Source of the DNA: Bagarius yarrelli | Lineage: Eukaryota; Chordata; Actinopteri; Siluriformes; Sisoridae | Length of the DNA: 64,000 nucleotides | Assembly: GCA_005784505.1 (NCBI GenBank) | Contig: VCAZ01000048.1 | Span: 2,007,761-2,071,760 of the forward strand | Direction of reading: 5' to 3' | Shown: positions 13,831-25,892 of the stretch, in pieces | Layout of the letters: each line of letters opens with the position of its first letter | Numbering within the stretch: position 1 is the first letter of the stretch | Position numbers and translations under genes: made by a program | Notes under the pieces: model-generated | What the model was told of the DNA's origin: nothing | The model's input: the letters and a program-made list of their open reading frames with translations, nothing else | Database searches by the model: none

Positions 13831-13839
13831 GAAATGCAG

Positions 13840-14080
13840 AATTTAGCCCAGGTGCGTTTACGGTCGTTTAGGGGTTCGGAGTGCTTTGAATCTGCATGCC
13901 AGTGGAAGTGTTAAATATATGGCTAATTATGCGTATGAAAATTAAACAACAGTGATATGCAAATTCAACTGGTTTCAGCTGTGGCTTCAGCACTTGAGAC
14001 TAGTATTTAATCAAATGAAGCTAGTAATACATCTGTCCCTGAAACAATAAGGGCACAGACATAGACTATTTATTATTCAT
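13840..14080. promoter_or_regulatory. Candidate proximal upstream element of dlx1a
   Basis: About 0.9-1.1 kb upstream of the dlx1a start. Holds gctaattatgcg near 13922, gatatgcaaat near 13953 (octamer/POU-like) and gtttcagctgtgg near 13972 (E-box cagctg). Called from motif density only. Confidence 0.25.
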
Positions 14081-14262
14081 CATATTTTTTGTAGTGTTTT
14101 TAGAATAAAACAATGCTACAAGTATATTTGGAAACAAGTGTTTGTTACTTTGCATTTTTAACAACAATAATGATAATCTCCAAAAGCAATAACAGTAAAA
14201 ATAGTATTAAAAAGAGAAAAAAGAGGGAAAAAAGAAACAGAAGAAAAGCAACAGCAACTATA

Positions 14263-14358
14263 ATAACAATAACAACAATAATGACGATGATGATAATAAT
14301 AATCATAATAATAATAATAATAATCATAATAAAATAATAATCATAATAATAATAATTT
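14263..14358. repeat. (ATA)n trinucleotide-rich tract
   Basis: Imperfect AAT/ATA/CAT units. Both strands stay open as Ile/Met-rich frames, an artefact of the repeat. Confidence 0.9.
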
Positions 14359-14742
14359 ATAGCTGTTCATGTGCGCATTCAATCAATTTCGGTTTTTTTG
14401 TTATTTATTTTGTTTAAATATTTAGTTGATTATGATGACCTTTTATTTTACCGACAACTAAATCTGTTTTGTTTTTTTTATCATAAAAGAGGAAATTAAA
14501 CATTTTGACGCAACAAAATATTACCAAAGTCTTATGTGTGACTAAATTATTTGTTTTTTTGTTTGGGTGATTTGTTAGTATAAGCGAAATATTAAAAAAA
14601 TAAGGTTTCTCAGTGGCCCACCCCTGAATTTGCTTTTTACCATTGAACATTTGGCTCTCAGGATTGTCTTATTTCTTGTGTTATCATATTCCTCGGACCC
14701 TACCCCGAGATCTCCAATCCCCGCCACTCTTGGAGCGGGTGG

Positions 14743-14770
14743 ACCAATCAGAGAGCACCTTGGATAAATA
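14743..14770 (+). promoter_or_regulatory. dlx1a: dlx1a core promoter: CCAAT box and TATA-like box
   Basis: A CCAAT box (ccaatcag, 14744-14751) is followed by gataaata (14763-14770), about 200 bases before the dlx1a start codon. The spacing fits a transcription start near 14790-14800 and a 5' leader of roughly 170-180 bases. Inferred from motifs; not mapped. Confidence 0.5.
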
Positions 14771-14967
14771 TTCATTACTCCCTGATTCAAACGTTTGAGC
14801 GAGTTTGTGTAGATCCGCCGCATCACACCTAGACTTTTCACAGAGACAAACTACATTTTCTTATGAATGGAAAGTGAAAAAATCAGTTGAGCTTAAATTG
14901 GGATCCATCCTTCACTGAGATAGAAGAAAACAAAAAAGGCAGGAGAGCGGAGATTCGCACTGAAGAC

Positions 14968-16405
14968 ATGACAATGACCACAATACCAGAGAGTCTAAAC
15001 AGCCCCGGTTCAGGAAAGAGCGTTTTCATGGAATTTGGGCCACCAAGTCAACAAATGTCGCCTTCATCTATGTCTCACGGACATTATTCAATGCACTGTT
15101 TACATTCAGCCGGTCATCCTCAGCACGACAGCTCGTACAGTCCCGCTCCCTCTTTTCCCAGATCGCTGGCTTATCCATATGTCAACTCAGTCGGTAGCCA
15201 TTCTTCAAGTCCATATCTCAGTAGCGTTCAGACTTACCAAAACAGCACGGCGTTAGCGCAGACTCGGTTAGAAGACGCAGGTAAGAAATGCTTTTTTTCC
15301 CCCCTTCGTTCATCTCTGTCTTATCGTGGCTTTGTTTTTCAGCTCACTGTGAGAATGCTGGACTGGAGTATCCCAGATGTGTGGGTATTAGGCTTGGTAA
15401 TTATTTATTGCGTAATGCTATAAACAATGTATGCAATTAACGCTAATTATACCTAAACTGCCGGCTGGAGCTAAAACTGGCAGTGATGTGCGCCGCGCTA
15501 CAAGCGTTTCTGAAGCTTTAACTCTGATCATCAGTGTTTTTATTTTCTCCCCTTCACACAGCACCAGAAACGGAGAAAAGCACGGTGGTGGAAGGAGGAG
15601 AGGTACGCTTTAACGGGAAGGGGAAAAAGATTCGCAAACCTCGGACAATATACTCCAGCCTCCAGCTGCAAGCCCTAAACCGCAGATTTCAGCAGACGCA
15701 GTATCTGGCTCTGCCGGAGAGAGCAGAACTGGCCGCTTCTCTGGGGCTCACACAAACCCAGGTAAAGACTCGTCAACGTTTATTATTAACATTTATTTAA
15801 CATCTTATTATTTTAACAGTCTAATTTAAAGCGAAAAAAATTCACAAAATGTTTAAACTTTACTTTTATAAACCAAGCCTTTATTATGACTGCAAATCTG
15901 GATAATTTGCATTAAGGATTTTGAACCTTTTCTGCAGGAGTATACAGTTTTTCATATTCATAGTGTATATATATTTTCTTAATTTGCAAAGAAAACGTTA
16001 ATTTAAATGCCTGATAATATTTAATTATACATGTATTGATGCCTTACGTAACCTAACCATAGAATATATGTTTTATTTAAGGGCCTAATTGTTGCACTCA
16101 GAACGCAACAGGTCCTTGATTGTTGTTTTGCTGACTCGACTCTCATTTTGCAGGTCAAGATCTGGTTTCAGAACAAACGATCCAAGTTTAAGAAGTTGAT
16201 GAAGCAAGGAGGAGGAAGCATTGACACGAGCGCACTGGCCAATGGCCGCGGACTGAGCGCCGGTTCGCCACCCGTAGCGCCCGTATGGAACTCATCCGCT
16301 AGCGTTAAAACCTCCGTTGGCACACCGAGCTCATACATCCCGAGCTACACCTCTTGGTACCCCAGCACGCACCAGGACTCTATGCAGCAGCCTCAACTCA
16401 TGTGA
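14968..16405 (+). CDS. dlx1a: Distal-less homeobox protein Dlx1a (3 exons)
   Basis: Homeodomain transcription factor of forebrain GABAergic neurons and pharyngeal arches. Coding exons are 14968-15280, 15562-15761 and 16154-16405 with GT/AG junctions; they join in frame to 254 aa, close to vertebrate Dlx1. The N-terminus starts MTMTTIPESLNSPGSGK and is rich in Ser/His/Tyr. The homeodomain is about residues 128-187 (RTIYSSLQLQAL...VKIWFQNKRSKFKK), with recognition-helix Trp175 and Asn178 (homeodomain 48 and 51). Intron 2 falls between homeodomain positions 44 and 45, as in other Dlx genes. The C-terminus ends MQQPQLM, a Dlx1 signature. The Glu-Val-Arg-Phe-Asn-Gly-Lys-Gly-Lys stretch before the homeodomain also favours Dlx1 over Dlx4 or Dlx6. 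The gene faces dlx2a tail to tail and probably shares the intergenic enhancers. The 'a' suffix follows the teleost dlx1a/dlx2a cluster. Confidence 0.97.
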
Positions 16406-17640
16406 AGGCAGCGCTTAGCGGACCCCGCCCCTCTACCTTCGCGGAGTACCCGGATGAGGGGAGCACGCGACCCTGCCGCCCGGCTCTCCGGCCCTCAGCC
16501 CATACAGTACAGACTGCGATCATACACTGCGAACACACCGGAGCAACACCGCACAAGCAAAACGACACACTGGCAACCGCAGCCCGGAGGCCGAGGCACT
16601 GAGAAAGAAGCGTCTGCGGCAGAGGAAGAAGTTTTCCTCCTTTACTTTTAGAGCGGATTTTCCAGACCGTTGGCTCAAATTAAGCTGCTCCTTTCCTTTT
16701 TGCCTGATATTTTACTGTGTGTAAAACGTTATATAAAAACTGTAACAAGTGAAAAAAATATTTATTCATTTTTCGGAATGGCATTTTTGCCAGGAAAATG
16801 GAACAAATGCGTTTGTTTGGCATAATTCATCCAAAAGCAACTATCTGCTTTTTTTTTTTTTTTTTTACAATTGTTAAAAACTACACACACAAACATATCT
16901 TACATAGACTATATTTTCTACAGAGAAGGGTGAATGGGTTGTGCTGTGCCAGGCTCTGAGCATTTGGAATAGTATAGGATAAAATCATGCGTAAAGAGCC
17001 TGCCTTTCCTGATTCCAAAGAGCAAATCTTTATAAGTAACTTAATCATTTTGGCTGTGTGGAGCTTCATTGTGTGTTTATTTAAAGTAACTTATTTAGAT
17101 TTCTTTCTTGTTCGTTTGTATGTTTATTTAAAATGAATGTTCTTTGAAAGAAATGGCTGCACTAAAGTGAGCACCACTTCACTTTGATTTGAGAAGAATT
17201 TGTTAAGTGCTTGTCGGTCCTTTAAGAGCATCGCCCCGCTGGCAAAAAAGCAACAAAAGTGTTAGAAAATGTACAGAAAAAAAGCCGTTTTTAGATTGTG
17301 CTGTTAATGATGTGAAGAGGATTTTTCCCAGTTTATGTTTATTACAAATTAATGTGTTTAGCGTTCTACATGGCAAAATAGTTTTATATTGGTCAAATTA
17401 ATTTATTGTTTTTTTGTTTGCTTGTTTCATGGGTTCGTGTAAATGTGTAAAATCTGACAGTAAAATTCACACTTTTAAAAGTTTATTTACAATGTTGTCA
17501 TTATAGCAGACACAGACACATCACATATCAGCCACGTTTTTCAGACAATCAAGTATACCGTGACCAAACCTTCAGCACAAGTTTTCCGTGAAGGGACTAA
17601 AAAGCTAAAGTTTAGACTAGACCCTATCACACACACACCC
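16406..17640 (+). other. dlx1a: dlx1a 3' untranslated region and downstream
   Basis: Sequence after the dlx1a stop. The first 250 bases are GC-richer, then AT-rich with a poly-T run at about 16850-16866. I see no unambiguous AATAAA close to the stop, so the transcript end is not assigned. Confidence 0.4.
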
Positions 17641-17649
17641 ACCCACACC

Positions 17650-17651
<2 letters not shown>

Positions 17652-17738
<87 letters not shown>
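17652..17738. repeat. Long (AT)n microsatellite
   Basis: More than 40 uninterrupted AT units preceded by a (CACC)-like stretch. Confidence 0.97.
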
Positions 17739-17739
<1 letters not shown>

Positions 17740-17929
17740 TATACATGTGAAATTATATATATATAATATCCACGTCTTTATTTGTCTTTATAGCCTAAAT
17801 ATTTGCATTATTTAGGCTATGTTTCCCGCATCAGTGTGATTTTCATTCATTTACACTGAACTGCCGATTAATCCTGTGTTGGTTGGTTTAAGCGAATCCT
17901 ACTACATTAAGGGTGGTCCTTTTATTGTG

Positions 17930-18220
17930 TTTTCTCTTTCGTTTAGCCACTATAAGCTCCTTTCCGCTCTTTTGCCGCTGGAACAAAAACCCGGGCACGG
18001 GGTGAATAGCACGCGCATGATGTGTTAAGTTGAATAATTGAGCGCAATTGAGCGGTTAGATGCAGTGCTGCAGAAAAGAGCATGGGGGTTGGGGTGGGGT
18101 GGTGGGCCCCCGGTAAGGGTCGGTGGGGGCCGATTGTGGCAGTACGAACAAACCCAAAAGACCACTTGGTGGTGGCGGGTAGTTTAACTTCGCATTTAAG
18201 AGAAAAATCCAAATCGTACA
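17930..18220. promoter_or_regulatory. GC-richer unique block between dlx1a and dlx2a
   Basis: Contains G-rich runs (ggggttggggtggggtgg near 18085) and paired ttgagcgcaattgagcgg near 18038. A candidate CpG-rich regulatory or transcript-end segment; no coding support. Confidence 0.2.
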
Positions 18221-18471
18221 GAAATAATAATAACCATCAAAGAGAAGTAAAACACAGGAAAAAAAATCTTCATTGAGGTGTTTACAGTGTTTTTATGTTG
18301 ACTGCAGATGATGTGTGGTTTAAATACATTTTTTATTGTTAAAAAGAAATTTATTTATGCAGATGGTCTATAGACAAAAAACAGAAACTATTCAAGACTT
18401 GTCAAAACATAATTAATTTTTTATAATTTTCTACAAAAATCTGATCCAGCATTTGGACTTAATAGGCCACT

Positions 18472-18515
18472 GTGTGTGTGTGTGTGCGCGCGTGCGTGCG
18501 TGCGCGTGTGTGTGC
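18472..18515. repeat. (GT)n/(GCGT)n microsatellite
   Basis: Alternating GT with GCGC and GCGT interruptions. Confidence 0.95.
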
Positions 18516-18564
18516 AGTAATTATACTGACAAATTTTGACGTTCTTCATGTGGGGCCTGCAGAA

Positions 18565-18720
18565 ATGGCCTCTCACTTTTATGACTGGAACAGGAAAGGC
18601 TACAGTGTGTTCTACAGGGCCAACCATAGCGGTCAGGGGCAGAGCGCAGCCCCAGCTACAGCTACAGCTACAGCTACAGCCGACCCACAGCCACAGAATA
18701 TAATTGATTTTTTTAAATAA
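18565..18720 (+). other. Small open frame of 51 codons, coding status unknown
   Basis: An ATG in a good context (G at -3, G at +4) opens a 51-residue frame. It starts MASHFYDWNRKGYSVFYR, runs through a (AT)n dipeptide stretch made by a hexanucleotide repeat (agctac, about 18653-18681) and ends NIIDFFK. The first 20 codons are non-repetitive and unlike the AT-rich surroundings. I do not recognise the peptide. It may be part of a conserved non-coding element in the dlx1a/dlx2a interval rather than a gene. Confidence 0.2.
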
Positions 18721-19189
18721 TTATATCTCTTTTACGAACAATGTCAATATTGTTTCTAGTATTGAGCTTAAAAAATTACATTGCCTAAAATGTTTATAAA
18801 AAATAAATATTAAAAAATAAAAAAATAAATAAAATCCAAAAACAAAATAACCGAAATGTTTTGTTTCCCTTAAAGCGACTTTTAATATTTTTTGCAAACA
18901 TGTGATGTTTTTAAATAATAGTTACATTGTTACTATGTAACAATTATTTTAAAACATTACACTGTTACATTGTCACTATGTGATATTTGAAATAATTCAA
19001 AGTAAAATGTGCCCGCACACATTTTAACTATTAAGGCAATGTTTTTTTCATCAACTTAAATTAGCGTTGATTAATAAGACATGCAAATTGTAATAAAATT
19101 GCACTATTAATTATAAAACGGTGAACTAAAAATACAATCTAGATCCAGAAAAAAGGGCTAAGAAAATCTAAAAATGGTAGATGATAATT

Positions 19190-19640
19190 TCTTTCTCTCT
19201 GCTTCTCTCTTCTTATTTGTACCACAGGGCTGGGGTATGCAGCTGTGGAGCGGAGAGGGTCAGCGTTATTTCACTATATTCTCCTCTTGATTACGAGCCG
19301 AGCCCATCAAACCAGACATAATTACAGTCATTGCGCCCTTATTTATTCTAATGCAGTTTCCCATCTACAGGATAATTATGAGCAATTTTTTTCGCACGTG
19401 GAATCTTTTGTTAACAAAGGAGATAGCGCACTGAAAGAAAATTTGCTATGCGATAAAAAAAAGAGCGACTTAGGTGCACCACAGCCCCCCTCACAGCGGC
19501 TCGCTTATAAGTCTGGCAAATTGCTTGCAGGTGTATACCGAGGGATTGTCAATAGGAAGAGCGCACAAAATTAGCAATAGCACAATGTTGGAATAATTAA
19601 GGTTGTAGTGAAATTATGGAACAAGGGTTGCCTTATTTTG
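19190..19640. promoter_or_regulatory. Candidate Dlx1/2 intergenic enhancer (I12a/I12b type)
   Basis: Non-repetitive block with an E-box gcagctgtgg near 19230, acataattacagtcattg near 19316, ggataattatgagc near 19370, gcacgtgg near 19395, and ggaataattaagg near 19590. Dlx1/Dlx2 loci of fish and mammals carry two deeply conserved intergenic enhancers, I12a and I12b. I12b is reported to bind Dlx and the bHLH factor Ascl1 (Mash1). Position and the Dlx-core plus E-box combination fit I12b best, but I cannot align it. The open frame at 19245-19574 is unlike any known protein. Confidence 0.42.
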
Positions 19641-20259
19641 TCCGACAGATGACAGAAAGGGCTGGTTTAAAAATTAAACGTTATTTTAGCTTAAGAAAAA
19701 TATAGCATGTATTTGTTATAGTTTCTCTTAAATACCTGCAATCACATATTTGTACTATTTGTTGACGTATGAAAAAAGGATCGAACAAAGTATTGTTTTT
19801 TTTTTAACTTCGTTTGATTAGTTTTTTATAACCTTCAGAATAATGCAAAAGCGATAATCCTAATTAATATTATATCAAAATGTTTTAAATGGCCCCAGAT
19901 GGGTCAAGTTAAAAATGTAATTTGTCAAATTTAATGAAAATAAAAATAAATTGGATGAATATTTACTGCTTTAATTTAACATATTTAAATTTTAAATTAA
20001 CCAGTGTTAATTTACTGTTTGGGTTTTTTTGCCAACGAAAACACAACATTCATAAAAAATGTTATTGTATATTATGTTCTTGATGGCAAAAAAGAGCAAA
20101 TTGAATAAATTAAAATGGAAATAAAATGGAAAACTAATTGCGATAATAAGCATTATAAATTGATAAGCTTTATTCTTACCTTTTGTAAGATAAATGAGCA
20201 TGCAGATCAGGCGTATATTCATATATGGGTCAATGTTTAGTATCCAGTGGTCACTGCGC

Positions 20260-20840
20260 TGGCTGAACGCTTCAGGTCCCTGCAGGCGCCTCGTCTAGGC
20301 AGCAGGGCTGGAAGCTTAGCAGCCGCACACTGAACAAGACTGAAAAATTCCAGCTTTATTTTCCCTCTTTATAGCTGTTGGGGGAAAAATTGCAGATTAT
20401 TAGCATAAATGTTTACTCCTCATTACGCTGATGACATTGTGCACTCGAGATCTTGGTAATCTTTGGGAAAATTATGAGTAATTTTTAAAAATTTAAAGCA
20501 GCAGTTACCACGCAATTCAGGCTAATTTTGCGTAGGCTCCAAACGGATATAATTATAGCCGAGTCAAGATGTTATGCTAAAAACTATGCATTGATATTCC
20601 CATTTATTATGTACATGCAACTTTGACAATGTTGATGCATGAAATAGCTGGAAATTGTCTTGCGCAAAAATTACAGTCCATATTAGGACATCTAAAATTG
20701 CGAAGAATTATACAGTAATTGCAGGCTTTCGGATCGGAGAGCCAGAATGCTTAAACTGGAGCAATTGTGGATAAAATTACAGATCAGAGTATAAATTAGG
20801 GAAGGGGTATGGCATTTTTCAAGTTGTCTCCAGGATTCCG
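20260..20840. promoter_or_regulatory. Second candidate Dlx1/2 intergenic enhancer
   Basis: Block rich in TAAT/ATTA and related words. Examples are gattattagcataaatg near 20395, attatgagtaat near 20471, ggatataattatagcc near 20545, tacagtaattgcagg near 20710 and aaattacagatcagag near 20775. It is clearly distinct in texture from flanking AT-rich DNA. With the 19.2 kb block it gives the expected pair of enhancers between the tail-to-tail genes. Which one is I12a and which I12b is not decided here. Confidence 0.42.
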
Positions 20841-22953
20841 GAAGTGTCTAACACCGCATCATCACTAATCTTTTAGGGAGAGAGAGAGGGCGGCATGCAG
20901 AACACGCGCGGCTCTAATACTTTTTTAAAGCTCACATTTGTTTTCATTTGTGACAATTTCCCCCGTTGAGTTTTAAAGCATCTCGATTTTACTTTGCTAA
21001 TCATCTACTTTAATTTTCCTCTTTTGGTCGGTAAATTGAACAAATGGCACATAACGTAACATAACAATAACTGTAAACATTGTCCGGGTGTTTAAACGCA
21101 CAACTCTTCAAATCCAGAATGATGTATCATTGTTACTTCCGTTACTCCATTATATATTTTTTTGCTTAGCAAAGGCTCACCCCATGCAGGCCCATACAAT
21201 ATCGTTGGCCTATACTGATGCAAGCCTCTATTGAAATAAGGTTCTTTTTGTTATGTGTAGCTGAACATATTGAGTAAACTTTCTGGCTAATCTCTTTTGT
21301 GTGTTTCTTAGGGTTGCACATCACAAGGCTGCACAGAGCTTTTGTGCATCCAAGCCCCCGGGCGACATATAACATACGTAATACGGCCATCCCTGACAAA
21401 GTACATCCTGATTACATCTTTTTCTCTATAGCTTTGATCATTCATCTGGAGAAATCAGGTAGAGCAAAAAATGCTTGCTCTCTATTTGCTTATCGTTTCT
21501 TTAGTCTAATATTGTATACCTAACTAATCAAATAGTTAATGTGGACCGGTAATGTGTTTTAATCGGTGTAAACCCGTTAAACAGTATATACTCCACAACA
21601 CATAAAATTACGCACGGTGCATTAATGCCACTGAAACTGTTTTTACGCTTTACTGTTTCTTTTTACTGAACTACAACGCTGTGTGTCCGTTTTGTATTTT
21701 GGGCAGGTGGTAAAAATTAATTGTTTTTATTTTTGTTTAGTTGTGGGCCAGTTTTATGCTGAGAATATTTTTTTATCTGCGCAACGCATAATATCATGTT
21801 CTTTACCTCATCCCCAACTCACTATTCGCTAAATTTAAGCTCTGATATTTTACATTATTTAGGCTGCTTAGTCATACCTGTCATGTTGGCGGACAAAAGA
21901 TGAATTTGTGAGTTTTGTCTGAAACGTTTACAAGCATCACGCCTTCAGCCAGACTTATTATAGGCTCAGAGGCTCGTCTGGCGCCAGAGCAGCGGGAGGA
22001 GGCGTGGCCGGAGAGAGGGGAAACATCTGAAACATTTCAGCAGTGCGCTACAAGCCCTGTAGCAAAAAAAGCGCATGCATGGAAGAACCAGCTTTCTTTT
22101 CAGTGTTCAAGCATTTCAGTTAAAATATCGAGAGAGCGTCAAATTCACATGAAACCTTTTTTATTTAAATACTCATTTCATTGAATGGCAAAACTTTTCA
22201 TTCATCATATGACATAAAAAATAAATAAAACAAAAGTAGGCTATTTACGAGAAACATGTTACATGTGAATTTTGAGTGGGGCAAAATCAGTAGCCATTGA
22301 ATTTTTTTTATGTTTGTCATTAACATATTTAACAAAAAATGAAACCCTATCTTATAACCTACATGCCTATAATGATGGCAACATTTCAGAATGAAGCGAT
22401 GAAAACATACAAATACAGAGACAAGTTTCTCGAACTAACCCTTATGTACAACTTAGAAAACAAACAAAATCCGTGAAATCGATGGGCACATTTAAAATAC
22501 ATTACGGTGGACAGACGAAAGTGAGGTCATGTTTTTCGAAGGCACCATACAGCTTGAAATTGTGCTACATATTCTGACGTTAACACATCCTGCTATAGAG
22601 TTCACTCCGGCATGAAACGCCTTCTAGAGCATAGCTTTGGAGTTTAGTGGTTCATTAATAATGCATTGTTTTCCTTTAATTTTCCACCTCCAGAGACAAA
22701 ATAAATAAATACAAAAATAATTGCATTGTCTTTTATTCTTCCCCGTCTGCCTGATGAAGACATTTTGTTTATAAGGAAAAAAATGACAGACAAACAGTTT
22801 TACACGCAGCACGGCCTACATCTCAGTCCATGTTAATCAGTCGCGGCAGTTCGCAGAAAACGAGGCCTCTAACAGCAAGTTCTTGTTTTTTCTTTCTCTC
22901 TTCTCCCCGAAAAATGAATCCTCAAGTCTTTTTAAAAGTCATTTTCATTGTTG
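20841..22953 (-). other. dlx2a 3' side and remaining dlx1a/dlx2a intergenic DNA
   Basis: The right part should hold the dlx2a 3' untranslated region. On the minus strand, AATAAA-type signals are possible near 22734 and 22160, but none is decisive. Unique-looking stretches at 21110-21480 and 21900-22180 may be further conserved elements. No coding exon is supported. Confidence 0.4.
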
Positions 22954-24344
22954 TCAAAATATTGTCCCAGCGCTGACTGCTGTGTTGTGATGGTGCGTTG
23001 CCAGCGCGTTGGCTTGTAGGTGCGCGCCTGAGTTCGTGGACGAGTACCAGGAGTAGTTAGTAAGGAAAGAAGGCACCGAAGTGCTGGGAGAGCCGCTGCC
23101 CGGGACTAAAGCCGAACTCATACTGTTCATCCTCTGATTTGGTGGAAAGTCCCAGGCGCTGTTAACTGGGGGCGAATGGCACGGCGGAGACTCGCTGGAA
23201 GCCACGTGTTGTTCAGGCGGGATTTCACCATTCTTCCACAACTTCTTAAACTTAGAGCGGCGGTTCTGAAACCAGATTTTTACCTGCAAAAAGGAAATCA
23301 ATCGAGATGATGTTTGTTAAATATTAACAAATCGACATAAAACAACACACACATAAACCTTTATGATTAAGTAACAAAATGTGTTTCGGTATAACTGTAT
23401 AGGATCATCAGGTTTCAATTAGAACCTGGGGTAATAATCAATTTACCGTATAATTTTTGTATTCTAAGAATATATTTAAAGCTAAAATTAAATACAATAC
23501 AGATACAATTCAGAAATTTGGAATATGGATAAAAACTCTAAAACAAAACATGAAATATTTCTTTATATAAAAATTATTTAATTATTTAAATCTCTTTACG
23601 GTTGCCCCATAAATGTTTTTCAGTTGATCTAAGATTAGTGACATTTATTATTTACCTGTGTTTGTGTGAGGCCCAGAGAAGCGGCGAGCTCAGCTCTCTC
23701 CGGTAGCGCCAGATACTGCGTCTTCTGGAAGCGCCTTTGCAACGCGGCGAGTTGGAAACTCGAGTAAATCGTTCTCGGCTTGCGCACTTTCTTTGGCTTT
23801 CCATTCACCATACGAATTTCCGGTTCGTTCTCCTCTTTTTCTACAATGTATAAAAAAATAGATGATTAAATCATCTAGCAAGTTGCACTAGTTAAGTGGT
23901 AAACAAATAATGTGGCATGCGAAGTCAAATTTCAATAGTCTGGCAGTAAAATTGTCTGTAATTATTATTCGGTTTATAACGCATTTTGATGTATAAGAAC
24001 AGTTAGAAAGTGGTGGTCGCTTTACCTGCGTCAGTAGGAGTAGGCGATGCACTGGAGCCGTATGTGCTGTACGTACTGAAGGAACTGTTGAAGCCCAACT
24101 CATAAGACTTGGCGTTGTACTGGATGCTGCTCATGCCGTTGTTGTGGTACGAATAAGTACCGAGCTGACCGTATGGCGAGCCTGCACAGTGACTCGGCTG
24201 CTGGCCGTTGTAGTAGCTACTATCCGTGGCAGTGGAGACGGGTAAAGTCGGGGATTCCTGCGACTTGTGCAAGCTGTGGTAACCGCTCGAGGTAATCTGG
24301 TTGGAATGCATATCTGTGCTAAGACTGTCAAACACCCCAGTCAT
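22954..24344 (-). CDS. dlx2a: Distal-less homeobox protein Dlx2a (3 exons)
   Basis: Homeodomain transcription factor partnered with Dlx1 in ventral forebrain and neural-crest-derived arch mesenchyme. Coding exons on the minus strand are 24344-24026, 23840-23656 and 23283-22954; junctions are GT/AG and the product is 277 aa. The start MTGVFDSLSTDMHSNQI is characteristic of Dlx2. The N-terminal half is rich in Ser/Tyr/Gly. The homeodomain is about residues 125-184 (RTIYSSFQLAALQRRFQKT...VKIWFQNRRSKFKK), with Trp172 and Asn175 in the recognition helix. The last intron again splits homeodomain positions 44 and 45. The C-terminal part carries WYSS..NSGAHLQ, a Dlx2 feature. It converges with dlx1a, leaving about 6.5 kb between stops. 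Confidence 0.97.
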
Positions 24345-24568
24345 GGTTAATTTTTAAATAAAATAAAACCGTGCAAATAATGATCAGGCACACATCTACT
24401 AATAGAACCGAGTGGGGGGAAAAACAAAAAATAAAATAAAAATAAAATTCACGATTAGATACTAGTTTGTTGTCGTAGCTGTCATTCCTGTGAGGTTTGA
24501 AGAACAGACGGGTCTCATTCCCTTTCCAAGGAGCGTGATTGTCTGCAGCTCAGGAGTGCAGCAGGCGG

Positions 24569-24621
24569 CATTTATCACGCGTCACGTGGGAGGGCGAACC
24601 TGCGCGCCAACAACAGCCAAT
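24569..24621 (-). promoter_or_regulatory. dlx2a: dlx2a promoter elements: CCAAT, CACGTG, TATA-like
   Basis: On the minus strand in transcriptional order: attgg (CCAAT box reversed, 24617-24621), a perfect E-box cacgtg (24583-24588) and tgataaatg (about 24569-24577, TATA-like). The GC-rich context and position about 230-280 bases upstream of the dlx2a ATG fit a core promoter. Confidence 0.5.
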
Positions 24622-25892
24622 GAAGACAGACTTCAGGAAAACACAGCGTTATGTAGAAAAGTTTAAATTCAAATACAATAAATACAAATATACATGCAAA
24701 CATAAATGGACTAAACTTCGGATTACAACTATATACACACACGTATATACACACATGCACATACACACATACATACATACATACATTCATTCATACAAAT
24801 ACTTATACATACATACACACATATATGCATGCATTCATACAATAGTTCATAAATACATACATACATACATACACATACACATATACATAAACTCACACAT
24901 ACTTACACATACATACACACGTATATGCACACATATATGCATTCATTTATACAATAGTACATGCATGTATAAGTAAAAACTAAGGCCTATGCTAAATAAA
25001 GTAAAAAAAAATGGTAAGAGACTTAATTTACAGTAAATAAAAAATAGTCTTCTTTCTTTTACATTTATTACATAGGCTGTTTTGTACATTTATTTAACTC
25101 ATTTGACATTTTTTAACCGGTTCTACGCTTTAAGAACATCAAGCATATTTAATGAATTTGTCTCTAATTTACACACCAGATTACGTATTTTTAAATTTTA
25201 CTTCATAAGTCCTTTGACGGTCTGGCTAAACTGAACTTTTCGCCCTGTTGCGACATCTGTTGGCATAAACTCCACTAAGAGCAGGTTATAATGACTGATC
25301 ATGAGTGTGATCACGCAAAACCTTTTAGCAGTAATGTAATGTGCACATCACCATAACACATAAAGTGAATAATGATCGGCTTATAAAGAATATTTCAGTA
25401 GTTCATTCACCACCAGAAACTTTGTTTAACCTGATTTGGAAAACGTAATAACACCAACAACAAAAACAAAAACACACATAAGCTTGATATTTTATTTGTT
25501 AGTAAACAAGATAATCAATTCATGAATGCTTTTATTTAAACAATAATTCAATTCTTTTTAATTATTATTAAATGTAATCATTTTCAATATATATGCACAT
25601 TCTTTAAATGCATTTTATTCACCAGTAGATTTATTACAGTGTAGTAAATAAACATAGCCTGATATGAAGTGTAAAAATCAACTTACATTTATATTTGTAT
25701 TTTTGTATTTTTAAAAGCAGCTAAGCGGTTAATGGTCAAACGCTAATTAGGGTTCCCACGGGCAACAGCTTGGTGGTGCTGAAAACTAAACCCAGTGTAT
25801 ATACTGATTTCGTTACAAGGATCTCAACAGATCCTTGTAAATCTCTATGTTTTCATGTGTAAATTTTGGTTGGCAAACTTAAATTTGATTTA
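24622..25892. other. Upstream of dlx2a, microsatellite then AT-rich DNA
   Basis: Contains a long CATA microsatellite (separate entry). The rest is AT-rich with no gene signal. Confidence 0.5.
24726..24965. repeat. (CATA)n-type microsatellite, imperfect
   Basis: About 240 bases of ACAC, CATA and TACA units with scattered changes; both strands give spurious His/Tyr/Thr-rich or Val/Cys/Met-rich frames. Confidence 0.92.

Noticed and set aside
14113..14337. Ile/Lys-rich open frames on both strands
   Set aside because: Produced by the ATA/AAT repeat; no domain.
1..14700. Search for metap1d, the expected upstream neighbour of dlx1
   Set aside because: No exon resembling a methionine aminopeptidase was seen; it probably lies outside the window.
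15035..15256. Second frame inside dlx1a exon 1
   Set aside because: Shadow of the Dlx1 reading frame.
16354..16651. Open frames over the dlx1a stop and 3' UTR
   Set aside because: Other-frame shadows in GC-rich sequence after the true stop at 16403.
24131..24331. Thr/Arg-rich frame inside dlx2a exon 1
   Set aside because: Shadow of the Dlx2 frame.
24539..24976. 145-codon His/Tyr/Thr-rich frame
   Set aside because: Translation of the CATA microsatellite upstream of dlx2a.
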